Below, one piece after another: positions 1-7,173 of a stretch of 8,208 nucleotides of DNA. The stretch covers positions 1-8,208 of the forward strand of contig CAYTLW010000208.1 of NCBI GenBank assembly GCA_964438735.1. Direction: 5' to 3'. How positions within the stretch are numbered: the stretch's first letter is position 1; every line of letters begins with the position of its first letter. A program made the translations under genes and the position numbers. The notes beneath the pieces are model-generated. The model was not told the origin of the DNA, ran no database searches, and saw only the letters and a program-made list of their open reading frames with translations. This stretch comes from CAYTLW01 sp964438735. GTDB lineage: Bacteria > Myxococcota_A > UBA9042.

Positions 1-315
1 GACAACCCGAGCCTGGACCGCGACGACACCGACGGCGCCGGCCCCGAGAACCTCAACCTGACCCTGCCCGAAGCGGGCCTGCACTATCATGTGGGCGTGC
101 ACTACTTCAACGACCACGGCAAGGGACCGTCCCAGGCCGATGTGCGCATCTACATCTACGGTCAATTGAAGTTCCAACAGAAGAGCAAGGACCTGTTCAA
201 CAAGGACATGTGGTACGTGGCTACCATCGCCTGGCCGACCGGCACGATCACCGCCAAGGGCAACAAGAAGAAGCCCTTCTTCGTGACCAGCAAGTACCCA
301 CATCCGGAGCTGTGA
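1..315 (+). CDS. C-terminal fragment of a secreted or surface protein (5' end outside window)
   Basis: The open frame enters from the window edge and ends at TGA 313-315, giving 104 C-terminal residues. Near the start it carries an acidic stretch (DRDDTDGAGPEN), followed by YHVGVHYFNDHG and VRIYIYG. This is a small beta-rich module with the flavour of the YfaP/DUF2135-like domain that often closes large choice-of-anchor-D or PKD-type surface proteins in Myxococcota-like bacteria. The last 50 residues are rich in Lys and aromatics (FQQKSKDLFNKDMWY, GNKKKPFF). The next gene, an ASH/VWA lipoprotein, follows after 32 bp, which fits an operon of surface proteins. The coding status is firm. The domain assignment is by resemblance only, and the N-terminal signal and full architecture cannot be seen. 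Confidence 0.8.
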   Translation, partial: DNPSLDRDDTDGAGPENLNLTLPEAGLHYHVGVHYFNDHGKGPSQADVRIYIYGQLKFQQKSKDLFNKDMWYVATIAWPTGTITAKGNKKKPFFVTSKYPHPEL

Positions 316-318
316 GCG

Positions 319-336
319 CAGCGGTCGGTGCCGCTG
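319..336 (+). other. Perfect 6-bp inverted repeat (stem-loop) just before a Shine-Dalgarno
   Basis: CAGCGG (319-324) and CCGCTG (331-336) are exact reverse complements around a 6-nt loop. The element fills most of the 32-bp gap between the fragment gene and the ASH/VWA lipoprotein gene and ends 2 nt before the GGAGA ribosome-binding site. There is no T-tract, so it is not an intrinsic terminator. It might affect mRNA processing or translation initiation. The stem is short enough to occur by chance in GC-rich DNA. Confidence 0.35.
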
Positions 337-338
337 AT

Positions 339-343
339 GGAGA
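339..343 (+). promoter_or_regulatory. Ribosome-binding site GGAGA that sets the start at 348
   Basis: GGAGA lies 4 nt before ATG 348. It selects this start over the longer in-frame ATG at 210, which would overlap the upstream gene by over 100 bp and bury the lipoprotein signal peptide. Confidence 0.65.
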
Positions 344-347
344 CAAG

Positions 348-3300
348 ATGAGACCCCTTTCGCACCGGCTGATGATCCTGGCCGCCCTCGCCCTCCTGCC
401 TGTGGGGTGCTCCAGTTCCGGACCCGGTGGCGGCAGCGCGGACGCCGGCGGCGGCACCACCGAACCCTGCACCGGCGCCTTCTGTCTCGAAGAAGACCGG
501 CGGATCGACACCGAGCCGAGCAAGCTCGACTTCATCGACATCGCACCCGGTGAAACGCAGGAATTGGAGTTGGTGGTTCAGCACATCGGCAATACCGGCA
601 AGCTGCGCCTGACCAAGGTGGCCTTCTCACCCGACGCCGACGGCGAGTTCAGCGTGGTCGACTTCAAGGCCGCCGAATTGAAGTCGCTCGAGAGCGTCAC
701 CTGGAAGGTCAAATACGCGCCGAAAAACGGCGGCACCAAGCTGCTCAACCTCATCATCTACAACAACGCCTCGGACCCCGCCGATCGGGAGTTCAAGGTG
801 CCGGTGGTGGTCAAGCCCGACTCCGGCGCGCTGAAGGTCTCGCCCGATCCCATTGATTTCGGCCCGGTGGCCTCCAAAACGAGCGAGACGAAGGACGTCA
901 AGCTCTACAACAACGGCAGCAAGCCGTTGAAGCTGCTGTCGATCAAGCTGTCAGCCACGGGCTCCAAGGACTTCGCCATCGTCACCAGCCCGGACCTCGA
1001 CGAGGCCATCCCGCCGCAGCTGTCGGCCAACCTGGTCCTCAGCTTCTCGCCGACGCCCGGCGACGCTGACTTCACCGAGCTGGTGATCGAGGATGCCAAC
1101 CACAACTTCACCATCACCCCGGTCTATGGCGCCGAGATCGTGCCCAAGATCCAAGTGGTACCGACCAAGCTGAACTACGGCGACGTCAAGGTCGGCGAGA
1201 CCCTGACGCGCAACTTCAAGATCGGCAATCAGGGCCTGGCGCCGCTGAATGTGGAGGCGCTGAAGATCTTCGACTCCGACGGCAAGGTCACCATCAAGCC
1301 GTCCAATCCGGGACCCTTGAGCCTGGAGCCGGGCAAGAGCGAGCTGATCAAGGTCGAGTTGACGGCCAATGAGTCCCTGCCCAACGACGGCACGCCCCCC
1401 GGGCGCTTGACCATCAGCAGCAACGATCCGGTCACGCCGAAGGTGCTGGTCGGCCTGTTCGCCAATACCAAGACCGCCCACCTCAAGGTCACGCCCGGCG
1501 AGACGTTGGACTTCGCCATCGTCGGCGAGGGGCTGAGCATCCTCAAGCAGGTCAAGGTCACCAACGTCGGCACGGCGCCCCTGACCATCAAGAGCGTGGC
1601 CCTGAGTGACGATTCCCTGGGCGAGTTCGAGCTGGCCAAGTCGCCGCAGGGCGGCGTACCGGACTTCACGCCCCTGAACAACCCGGCCAAGCCGCTGGTG
1701 CTCGATGGCGGCCAGATGAACGTCTTCAACGTCCGCTTCACCGCCAAGGGGCCGGTGGACCAGTTCGCTAAAGCCAAGCTGCTCATCATCTCGGACGCGC
1801 CCAATGTGCCGGTGCCGGCCAACCTGCCGACCAAGGATGGCTGGCAGCTGAACCTGTTGGCCAAGCGCGCCAAGGGCGCCACCTGCAACATCCAACTGGT
1901 CCCGTCTTCGCTGAACTTCGGCATCGTCAGCTACGGCAAGAGCAAGTCCCTGCAGTTGATGGTCAAGAACGTGGGTACCGGCTTCTGCGTGCTGGACGAC
2001 AAGGTCAAGATCCTGCCCTGTCCGACCTCCGGCGCGGCGTTGCCAGGCTTCCCGCTGCCGTCCGGCCCGCCGACGTGTAAACCCTTCGGCGACGTGCCCT
2101 TCAAGGAGTTCGCCCTCAGTCCGCAGCTCAACAAGCTCGGCCCACAGGAGAGCGGCACGCTGCAGATTCAGTTCACCGGCCCCAAAGACCTGGGTGGCCC
2201 CTTCGGCCTGCCCATCGGCGTTGACGAGCTCAAGAAGCCGGTCTGGTACCATGGCTTCATCGCGCTGAAGTTCCGCAACCTGGCCCAGCTCGCCGGCAAG
2301 GGAAAGTGGTATCCCGACGACCCGACCGGCGGCGGCGATGCGGCCAAGATCGCCAAGCTCAAGCCCAACCTGAAGGCCGGCGTCGGCAAGAGCGCAGTCT
2401 CCGTGCTGCCCGATTCGGTCGATTTCGGCCTCGTGCCGGTGGGCTGCAAGTCCAAGGTGCAGACCGTACGCATCTACAACAATGGCACCACGCCCGCTTT
2501 CGTCACCGGCGCCAAGCTCATCGGCTGCGGCGTCGAGGTGGCCAAGATCGGCTGGCCAGCGATCCCCAAGAAGGGCATTGAGGTCACCCCGGTCACCCCC
2601 GTGCCCTTCAGCGTGCAATACGGCCCGCAGGACGTGGGCGAGGACAAGTGCACCCTGGAGATCATCACCGGCGTCAACGGCACGTGCAGCGACACCGGCA
2701 ACGACTGTCAGAAGACGGCTGATTGCGGCACCAAGGCGGGCGTCAAGTGCCTGGGTCAGACCTTCTCGGTGCCACTCAAGGGCGAGGGCACGCTGGACAA
2801 GGAACGCACCGACATCTTCGACCAGGCCGTCGGCAACCAGGTCGACGTGCTCTTCGTCATCGACAACTCGGGCTCCATGGGCGATGAGCAGAACAACCTG
2901 GCGACCAACTTCAAGGCCTTCATCGGTGTGGCATCCCTGTTCACCAACACCGCCTACCACGTCGGCATCATCACCACCGACATGAAGAGCGGTAGCCACA
3001 AGGGCAGGCTGCACGAGCACGACGCGGCCAACAAGGCGCGGGTCATCTCGCCGTCGACGACGAGCAATCCCACATCGGTCTTCCAGAGCAAGGCCAAGGT
3101 CGGCACCAAGGGCTCGGCCAACGAGCAGGGTCTCGCCGCCGCCGAAGCGGCCCTGACCCTGCCGCTGGTCTATGACACCGGCAAGAAGTGCGCGTCCGAC
3201 AAGGACTGCGCCAAGGGCAATGAGTGCGTCAAGGGCGGTGACGGCAAGAAAGCATGCGGCGGCGCCAACCGCGGCTTCCTACGCAAGACCGCCGGGCTGG

Positions 3301-3812
3301 AGATCGTCTTCGTCAGCGACGAGCAGGACAGCTCCACAGCGCAGTTGAGCTACTACGGCAACTTCTTCATGTCGATCAAGGGCGCGGCCAACAAGGGCAA
3401 ATTCCACGCCCACGCCATCGTCGGCAAGCCCAACGACTCCAGCTGCAACGTGCAGGCCGGCACCCGCTACATCGATGTGGCCAAGAAGAGCGGCGGCATC
3501 ATCGCGAGCATCTGCTCGACCAGCTTCGCCAAGGATCTCAAGAATATCGGCACGGTCGCTTTCGGCCTCAGCCACCAGTTCTTCCTCAAGATGGTGGCCG
3601 ACCCCTCCACCATCAAAGTGGCCATCGGCAAGAACCCCTGCCCCGGCGCCAAGGCGTCCTGCGGCAAGGTCTGCGCCAAGGGCCCCAAGTCGTGGAAGTT
3701 CGACGAGCCGTCCAACAGTGTGATCTTCGTCAGCAAGGACAACGGCGGCACCTGCCAGCCCGAAAAGGGCGACAAGGTGTCCATCTACTACAAGGTGCTC
3801 TGCTTCCCCTGA
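348..3812 (+). CDS. Lipoprotein with six ASH (choice-of-anchor-D) modules and a C-terminal VWA domain
   Basis: This is a 1154-residue exported protein. Residues 1-21 form a lipoprotein signal peptide (MRPLSHR, hydrophobic core, PVGC with lipid-accepting Cys21; Pro at -3 is slightly atypical), followed by a Gly/Ser tether. Six Ig-like ASH modules begin near residues 55, 162, 268, 379, 515 and 684. Each opens with an (L/I/V)xF/YxxV-type strand (IDFGPV, LNYGDV, LDFAIV, LNFGIV, VDFGLV) and has a later NxG turn (YNNGSKPL, GNQGLAPL, TNVGTAPL, KNVGTG, YNNGTTP). A von Willebrand factor A domain runs from about 832. Its MIDAS motif DNSGSM is at 839-844, with ITTD ending at D878 and VSDEQDSS with D991. 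Cys-rich patches lie at C780-C801 and C948-C970. Known VWA domains bind protein ligands through a divalent metal, so I infer a surface-anchored binding or scaffold protein. No enzyme motif is seen. Lysine outnumbers arginine roughly five to one. The ligand is unknown. Confidence 0.9.
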   Translation: MRPLSHRLMILAALALLPVGCSSSGPGGGSADAGGGTTEPCTGAFCLEEDRRIDTEPSKLDFIDIAPGETQELELVVQHIGNTGKLRLTKVAFSPDADGEFSVVDFKAAELKSLESVTWKVKYAPKNGGTKLLNLIIYNNASDPADREFKVPVVVKPDSGALKVSPDPIDFGPVASKTSETKDVKLYNNGSKPLKLLSIKLSATGSKDFAIVTSPDLDEAIPPQLSANLVLSFSPTPGDADFTELVIEDANHNFTITPVYGAEIVPKIQVVPTKLNYGDVKVGETLTRNFKIGNQGLAPLNVEALKIFDSDGKVTIKPSNPGPLSLEPGKSELIKVELTANESLPNDGTPPGRLTISSNDPVTPKVLVGLFANTKTAHLKVTPGETLDFAIVGEGLSILKQVKVTNVGTAPLTIKSVALSDDSLGEFELAKSPQGGVPDFTPLNNPAKPLVLDGGQMNVFNVRFTAKGPVDQFAKAKLLIISDAPNVPVPANLPTKDGWQLNLLAKRAKGATCNIQLVPSSLNFGIVSYGKSKSLQLMVKNVGTGFCVLDDKVKILPCPTSGAALPGFPLPSGPPTCKPFGDVPFKEFALSPQLNKLGPQESGTLQIQFTGPKDLGGPFGLPIGVDELKKPVWYHGFIALKFRNLAQLAGKGKWYPDDPTGGGDAAKIAKLKPNLKAGVGKSAVSVLPDSVDFGLVPVGCKSKVQTVRIYNNGTTPAFVTGAKLIGCGVEVAKIGWPAIPKKGIEVTPVTPVPFSVQYGPQDVGEDKCTLEIITGVNGTCSDTGNDCQKTADCGTKAGVKCLGQTFSVPLKGEGTLDKERTDIFDQAVGNQVDVLFVIDNSGSMGDEQNNLATNFKAFIGVASLFTNTAYHVGIITTDMKSGSHKGRLHEHDAANKARVISPSTTSNPTSVFQSKAKVGTKGSANEQGLAAAEAALTLPLVYDTGKKCASDKDCAKGNECVKGGDGKKACGGANRGFLRKTAGLEIVFVSDEQDSSTAQLSYYGNFFMSIKGAANKGKFHAHAIVGKPNDSSCNVQAGTRYIDVAKKSGGIIASICSTSFAKDLKNIGTVAFGLSHQFFLKMVADPSTIKVAIGKNPCPGAKASCGKVCAKGPKSWKFDEPSNSVIFVSKDNGGTCQPEKGDKVSIYYKVLCFP

Positions 3813-3826
3813 GCAGCTCATCACCG

Positions 3827-3833
3827 AGGAGGG
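3827..3833 (+). promoter_or_regulatory. Strong Shine-Dalgarno AGGAGGG
   Basis: AGGAGGG lies 4 nt before ATG 3838, inside the 25-bp gap between the two lipoprotein genes. It is the strongest ribosome-binding site on the + strand of this window and fixes the start of the second lipoprotein. No promoter fits in the gap, so co-transcription with the upstream gene is likely. Confidence 0.75.
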
Positions 3834-3837
3834 CTCC

Positions 3838-5871
3838 ATGGCCCGCAACCACCTGATCACCGGCCTGCTTGCCGCCACCTTCGCCGCGGCGGGTCTGGCC
3901 GCGTGCGGCGCCGATACCACCGGCGAGAACATTCCGGCCATCGAGTTCACCATCGACGGCCAGTACACCAACAAGAAGGAGTTCCTGCCCGACCAGACCG
4001 GCGGTCAGTTGAGCGACCTGTCGGTGATCCTGATCCGCAATACCGGCTCTGTACTCAATTCAGACGCGCCACCGCCCGTGCTGACCATCGCGAGCGTTCA
4101 GTTCATCACCGACAACCCCTACCTGAAGATGAAGTACCCAAAGGGCGATCCCGGCGGGGTGGTGAAGCTCGCGGTCAACGAGACGCTGGAAGTGCACGTC
4201 ACCTGGAAGCCCGATCCCAACGATGAGAACAACAAGCCCGCCCAGATGATCATCAAGCACGATGATGAGGCCAAGGGCGACATCAAGCTCGACTTCAAGG
4301 TGCTCACCTTTGGCGCCCGCATCGTGCCCGACTCCTCGGAGCTCGTCTTCATCAACCCATCCGAGGCCGCACCGCCGACCCAGTGCGTCACCTTCGGCAA
4401 CGAGGGCAACGCCAAGCTGGTCTTCAAGAAGGCGATCATCGCCAGCGCCAAGCCCTTCTACACCGTGATCAAGCGGCCCGACGAAGGCGCCACCATCGAC
4501 GCCCTCGGCCAGGGCGACAACCCCAAAGCCAACAAGAAGAAGCTCGAGGTCTGCGTGCGCCTGGCGCCCGCCGGCAAGGATCAGGATTACGACGACGCGC
4601 TGCAGATCGAGAGTTCGGACCTGACCAACCCCAAGATCAAGATCAAGCTCAGGGCCCAGTTCACCAAACCCGCCGTCTACAACCTGTCCTGTGACAATCC
4701 ACTCGGCGCCATCATGTATGACTTCGCCGGCGTCGGTCCCGGCTCCAGCGGCGTGGCCACCTGCAACGTCGCCAACGAAGGTCCCGGCGGCTTCGTGGTC
4801 AAGAGCGTACAGGTCAAGGCGCTGGCCACCGATCAGCAACAAGCCGTCGACGACATGTACGAAGCCAAGACCTACAAGGTCAACGGCGCCACCGGCGACA
4901 AGGAGTATGCCGCGCCGACCACCACCGTAGCCATCGGCGAAGACAAGACGAGGTATTTCGAGGTGACCCTGACCCACCCCAACGACGCCGCACCGCTGGA
5001 CGCCATGCTGGTCATCAACTTCACCCAGGCCAATGTCTCGGACTCGGTGGTGATCCCGATCTCGGCCGGCAAGTGCAAGAGCCCGAGTCTGCAAGCAGCG
5101 CCGGTCAGTTCCAACCTCTGGCTGCGCGCTACCATCGACAAGCCCGGCAAAGGCATCGTCATGGTCGCCAACCAGAGCTGCGCGCCCCTGCAGATCATCA
5201 AGCTCTGCACCGCCCAGCAGAATCCCGCCTCCGCCGGCGCCGACCCCTGCCAGAACGCCACCCTGGCCTCGGCGCACTTCAAGGCGTTCGGCAAGTCCAG
5301 CGATGGCACCTTCAAGAACGATGGCCTGCACACGGTGCCACAGTGGTCGCTGTATCCCATCGAGGTCGCGCTGGCGCCGCCCGATGACCAGTATCCGAAC
5401 ATCAGCCACCTGCTCAACATCCGCTACTGCCCCGCAGAGTGGGCCAACGACAAGTGCGTCGACCCCGAGGGCAAAGCGGTCGGCCTGTCGACGCAGACCG
5501 TGACGCTGGCCGGACTCATCGAGCAGAAGGCGGCGGCCAATCCCATCCTGCAGCCGACCTTGAAGATCGGCGCCGCCAGCGGCAGCGAAGCCGTCGTCGG
5601 CCAGCCCTTCAAGCTGGAGGCAGCGGCCGAGGATGGCACCTGGCCCATCGCCCAGTACGGCGCCTACCTCTGGATGGTCGCTGAGCGCCCCAAGGGCTCG
5701 AAGATGTGGCTGGCGGACTCCTTCCAGACCACCGACCACAACTGGATCACCATCAAGCCGGACATGGCCGGCGCCTTCAAAATCATCGGCATGGTGCAAT
5801 CCTACGACCCGGCCAATCCAGCCAACATCGCCTGGAGCGAGCAGGTGGTCTTCGACTTCACCGCCAAGTAG
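3838..5871 (+). CDS. Large lipoprotein with divergent ASH-like modules and a C-terminal PKD/K319-like module
   Basis: This is a 677-residue exported protein. Residues 1-23 are a clean lipoprotein signal peptide (MARNH, Ala/Leu core, lipobox LAAC with Cys23 and Gly at +2, so no Asp retention signal). Four Ig-like, ASH-related blocks follow. They start near residues 32, 162 (IVPDSSELVF, then FGNEGNAKLVF), 281 (CNVANEGPGGFVV) and 412 (VMVANQSCAPLQI). The NxG/NxS turns and strand pattern resemble the modules of the upstream lipoprotein, but the opening motifs have drifted. The last block, from about 569, has YLWMVAERPKGS (W612, RPKGS 617-621) and then HNWITIKPDMAGAFKI, the pattern of PKD/K319-like domains. 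The protein ends there, without the YfaP-like tail seen at the end of the fragment gene. Several Cys residues in block 4 may form disulfides. No catalytic motif is seen. It is probably a surface adhesin or structural protein; the partner is unknown. Confidence 0.85.
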   Translation: MARNHLITGLLAATFAAAGLAACGADTTGENIPAIEFTIDGQYTNKKEFLPDQTGGQLSDLSVILIRNTGSVLNSDAPPPVLTIASVQFITDNPYLKMKYPKGDPGGVVKLAVNETLEVHVTWKPDPNDENNKPAQMIIKHDDEAKGDIKLDFKVLTFGARIVPDSSELVFINPSEAAPPTQCVTFGNEGNAKLVFKKAIIASAKPFYTVIKRPDEGATIDALGQGDNPKANKKKLEVCVRLAPAGKDQDYDDALQIESSDLTNPKIKIKLRAQFTKPAVYNLSCDNPLGAIMYDFAGVGPGSSGVATCNVANEGPGGFVVKSVQVKALATDQQQAVDDMYEAKTYKVNGATGDKEYAAPTTTVAIGEDKTRYFEVTLTHPNDAAPLDAMLVINFTQANVSDSVVIPISAGKCKSPSLQAAPVSSNLWLRATIDKPGKGIVMVANQSCAPLQIIKLCTAQQNPASAGADPCQNATLASAHFKAFGKSSDGTFKNDGLHTVPQWSLYPIEVALAPPDDQYPNISHLLNIRYCPAEWANDKCVDPEGKAVGLSTQTVTLAGLIEQKAAANPILQPTLKIGAASGSEAVVGQPFKLEAAAEDGTWPIAQYGAYLWMVAERPKGSKMWLADSFQTTDHNWITIKPDMAGAFKIIGMVQSYDPANPANIAWSEQVVFDFTAK

Positions 5872-5877
5872 TCGCCC

Positions 5878-7170
5878 ATGGCCGACGAACTGCGCATCCG
5901 AGACGAGTGCGCGCCGCTGCAAGCCTGCATCGGATTCGCCCCCGGCGGCGAACTCGACCGCATGATCCCGCGTCATATCGAACCGGCCATCACCGCGGCT
6001 GACGGGTCCCTGCAGGCCAACCCGGACTACCTGCTCTTTGACGATCTGGTCCTGCTCGACACCCTGCGCGCCGAACACGCAGGTCTCTTCGACGTGATCG
6101 CTGCCGTGGTCGGCCATCGGCACTGCCACGATCTGCGCCACATGCTGCGGCGGGTCTTGCTGGTGCCCGACGTTCGAGCTGCCATCGTCGACGGCGTGGC
6201 TCGCCTGGAAGCCGATGTCTGTGGCCGGCCGCTGGCAGCAGACCATCGCGCGCGCTTGCTGGACCTGCCGCCAGACCTGACCGCGGAGGCCCTGTTATCG
6301 GGCTGGGATCCGGAGACCGACCGACAGCTCCTGGCCTGGCCGATGCCCAACTGGCTCTTTGCCCGAGATTGTTTCGCGATCGTCGGGGACGCCGTGGTCA
6401 TGGGGCGGCCCCGTCACCCCGCCCGACAGCGGGACGGTCTGCTGGCGCGGGCCATCGTCCGCCACCACCCCGTGCTGCGCGACGCCGAGCACATCGACGT
6501 CGCCAACCTGCTGCCGCCAGGACAAGCCGCCTGGCTGGAAGGCGGCGACGTGCTGGTGGCCGCGCCCGACATCGCCCTGATCGGCATCGGCATCCGCACG
6601 TCGGAGGCCGCTGCCGGCGCCCTGGCACAGGCGCTATTGGAGCGCGGATTCAGCCACGTACTCGGCGTTCGCCTGCCCCACAAGCGCGCCGCCATGCACC
6701 TGGACACGTTGTTCACCCTGATCGACGACGACGCCTGCTTGCTCTATCGGCCGGCCTTCGACGACCAGAGCCCCGCCGGCGAGCGCGTCGAGGTCATCGA
6801 CCTGGCCGATGATGCCGCCGAACTTGGCTGCGACCTGCCGGACATCCTCAATCGGCGCGGCAAGGCGCTGCAGGTCATCCCCTGCGGCGACGACGACCCC
6901 ATCGCCGCCGCCCGCGAACAGTGGACAGATGGCGCCAACGCCTTCTGCCTCGGGCCCGGCCGAATCGTGCTCTACGCGCGCAATCAGTGCACGCTGCGCG
7001 CGCTCAACCGCGCCGGCTTCGAGATCCTCACGGCAGAGGAGTTCATCCGCAACGCGGCACTCTTGATGCAAGGTCGTCGTCGATTCGTGGTCGCCGTCAG
7101 CGGATTCGAACTCTCGCGCGGCCGGGGCGGCCCCCGTTGCCTCACCCTGCCCGTGCGCCGCTCGCCCTGA
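5878..7170 (+). CDS. arcA: Arginine deiminase family protein
   Basis: This 430-residue cytoplasmic enzyme has no signal peptide. It probably hydrolyses L-arginine to L-citrulline and ammonia (EC 3.5.3.6). Signature blocks of the guanidino-modifying fold occur in order: LLFDD near 52; PNWLFARDCF with N158, F161 and D164; PAR with R183; LEGGD with E221 and D224; IRTS with R240; MHLDTLFT with H274 and D276; REQWTDGAN; PGRIVLYARN; and RGRGGPRC with R416 and nucleophile C421. Their order and spacing match the known catalytic and arginine-binding residues of Pseudomonas and Mycoplasma ArcA, and the length is near the family norm of 400-420. One oddity is that the usual (S/G)ERT motif reads GIRT. 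Only two lysines are present against about 45 arginines. ATG 5878 lies 6 bp after the lipoprotein stop with no Shine-Dalgarno, suggesting translational coupling. No arcB, arcC or arcD is nearby, so a role in ATP-yielding arginine fermentation is unproven. A related amidinotransferase or modified-arginine hydrolase remains possible. Confidence 0.88.
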   Translation: MADELRIRDECAPLQACIGFAPGGELDRMIPRHIEPAITAADGSLQANPDYLLFDDLVLLDTLRAEHAGLFDVIAAVVGHRHCHDLRHMLRRVLLVPDVRAAIVDGVARLEADVCGRPLAADHRARLLDLPPDLTAEALLSGWDPETDRQLLAWPMPNWLFARDCFAIVGDAVVMGRPRHPARQRDGLLARAIVRHHPVLRDAEHIDVANLLPPGQAAWLEGGDVLVAAPDIALIGIGIRTSEAAAGALAQALLERGFSHVLGVRLPHKRAAMHLDTLFTLIDDDACLLYRPAFDDQSPAGERVEVIDLADDAAELGCDLPDILNRRGKALQVIPCGDDDPIAAAREQWTDGANAFCLGPGRIVLYARNQCTLRALNRAGFEILTAEEFIRNAALLMQGRRRFVVAVSGFELSRGRGGPRCLTLPVRRSP

Positions 7171-7173
7171 ACG

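Noticed and set aside
210..347. 46-residue N-terminal extension of the ASH/VWA lipoprotein
   Set aside because: It would overlap the upstream gene by more than 100 bp, is Arg/Gln-rich and would bury the signal peptide. The start at 348 has a ribosome-binding site.
951..3020. 689-codon open frame on the minus strand opposite the ASH/VWA lipoprotein gene
   Set aside because: It lies fully antisense to a gene with a signal peptide, repeated modules and MIDAS motif. Its translation is low-complexity Gly/Asp/Leu/Arg with no domain, as expected from GC-rich third positions.
3811..3837. Possible hairpins around the AGGAGGG site (GAGC/GCTC, GGAG/CTCC)
   Set aside because: The stems are only 4 bp, one with a 2-nt loop that is sterically poor, and they are no better than chance here.
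4060..6246. 728-codon open frame on the minus strand across the second lipoprotein and deiminase genes
   Set aside because: It is antisense to two well-supported genes and spans their junction. The translation is rich in Gly/Asp/Val/His without recognisable motifs, so it is a codon-bias shadow.
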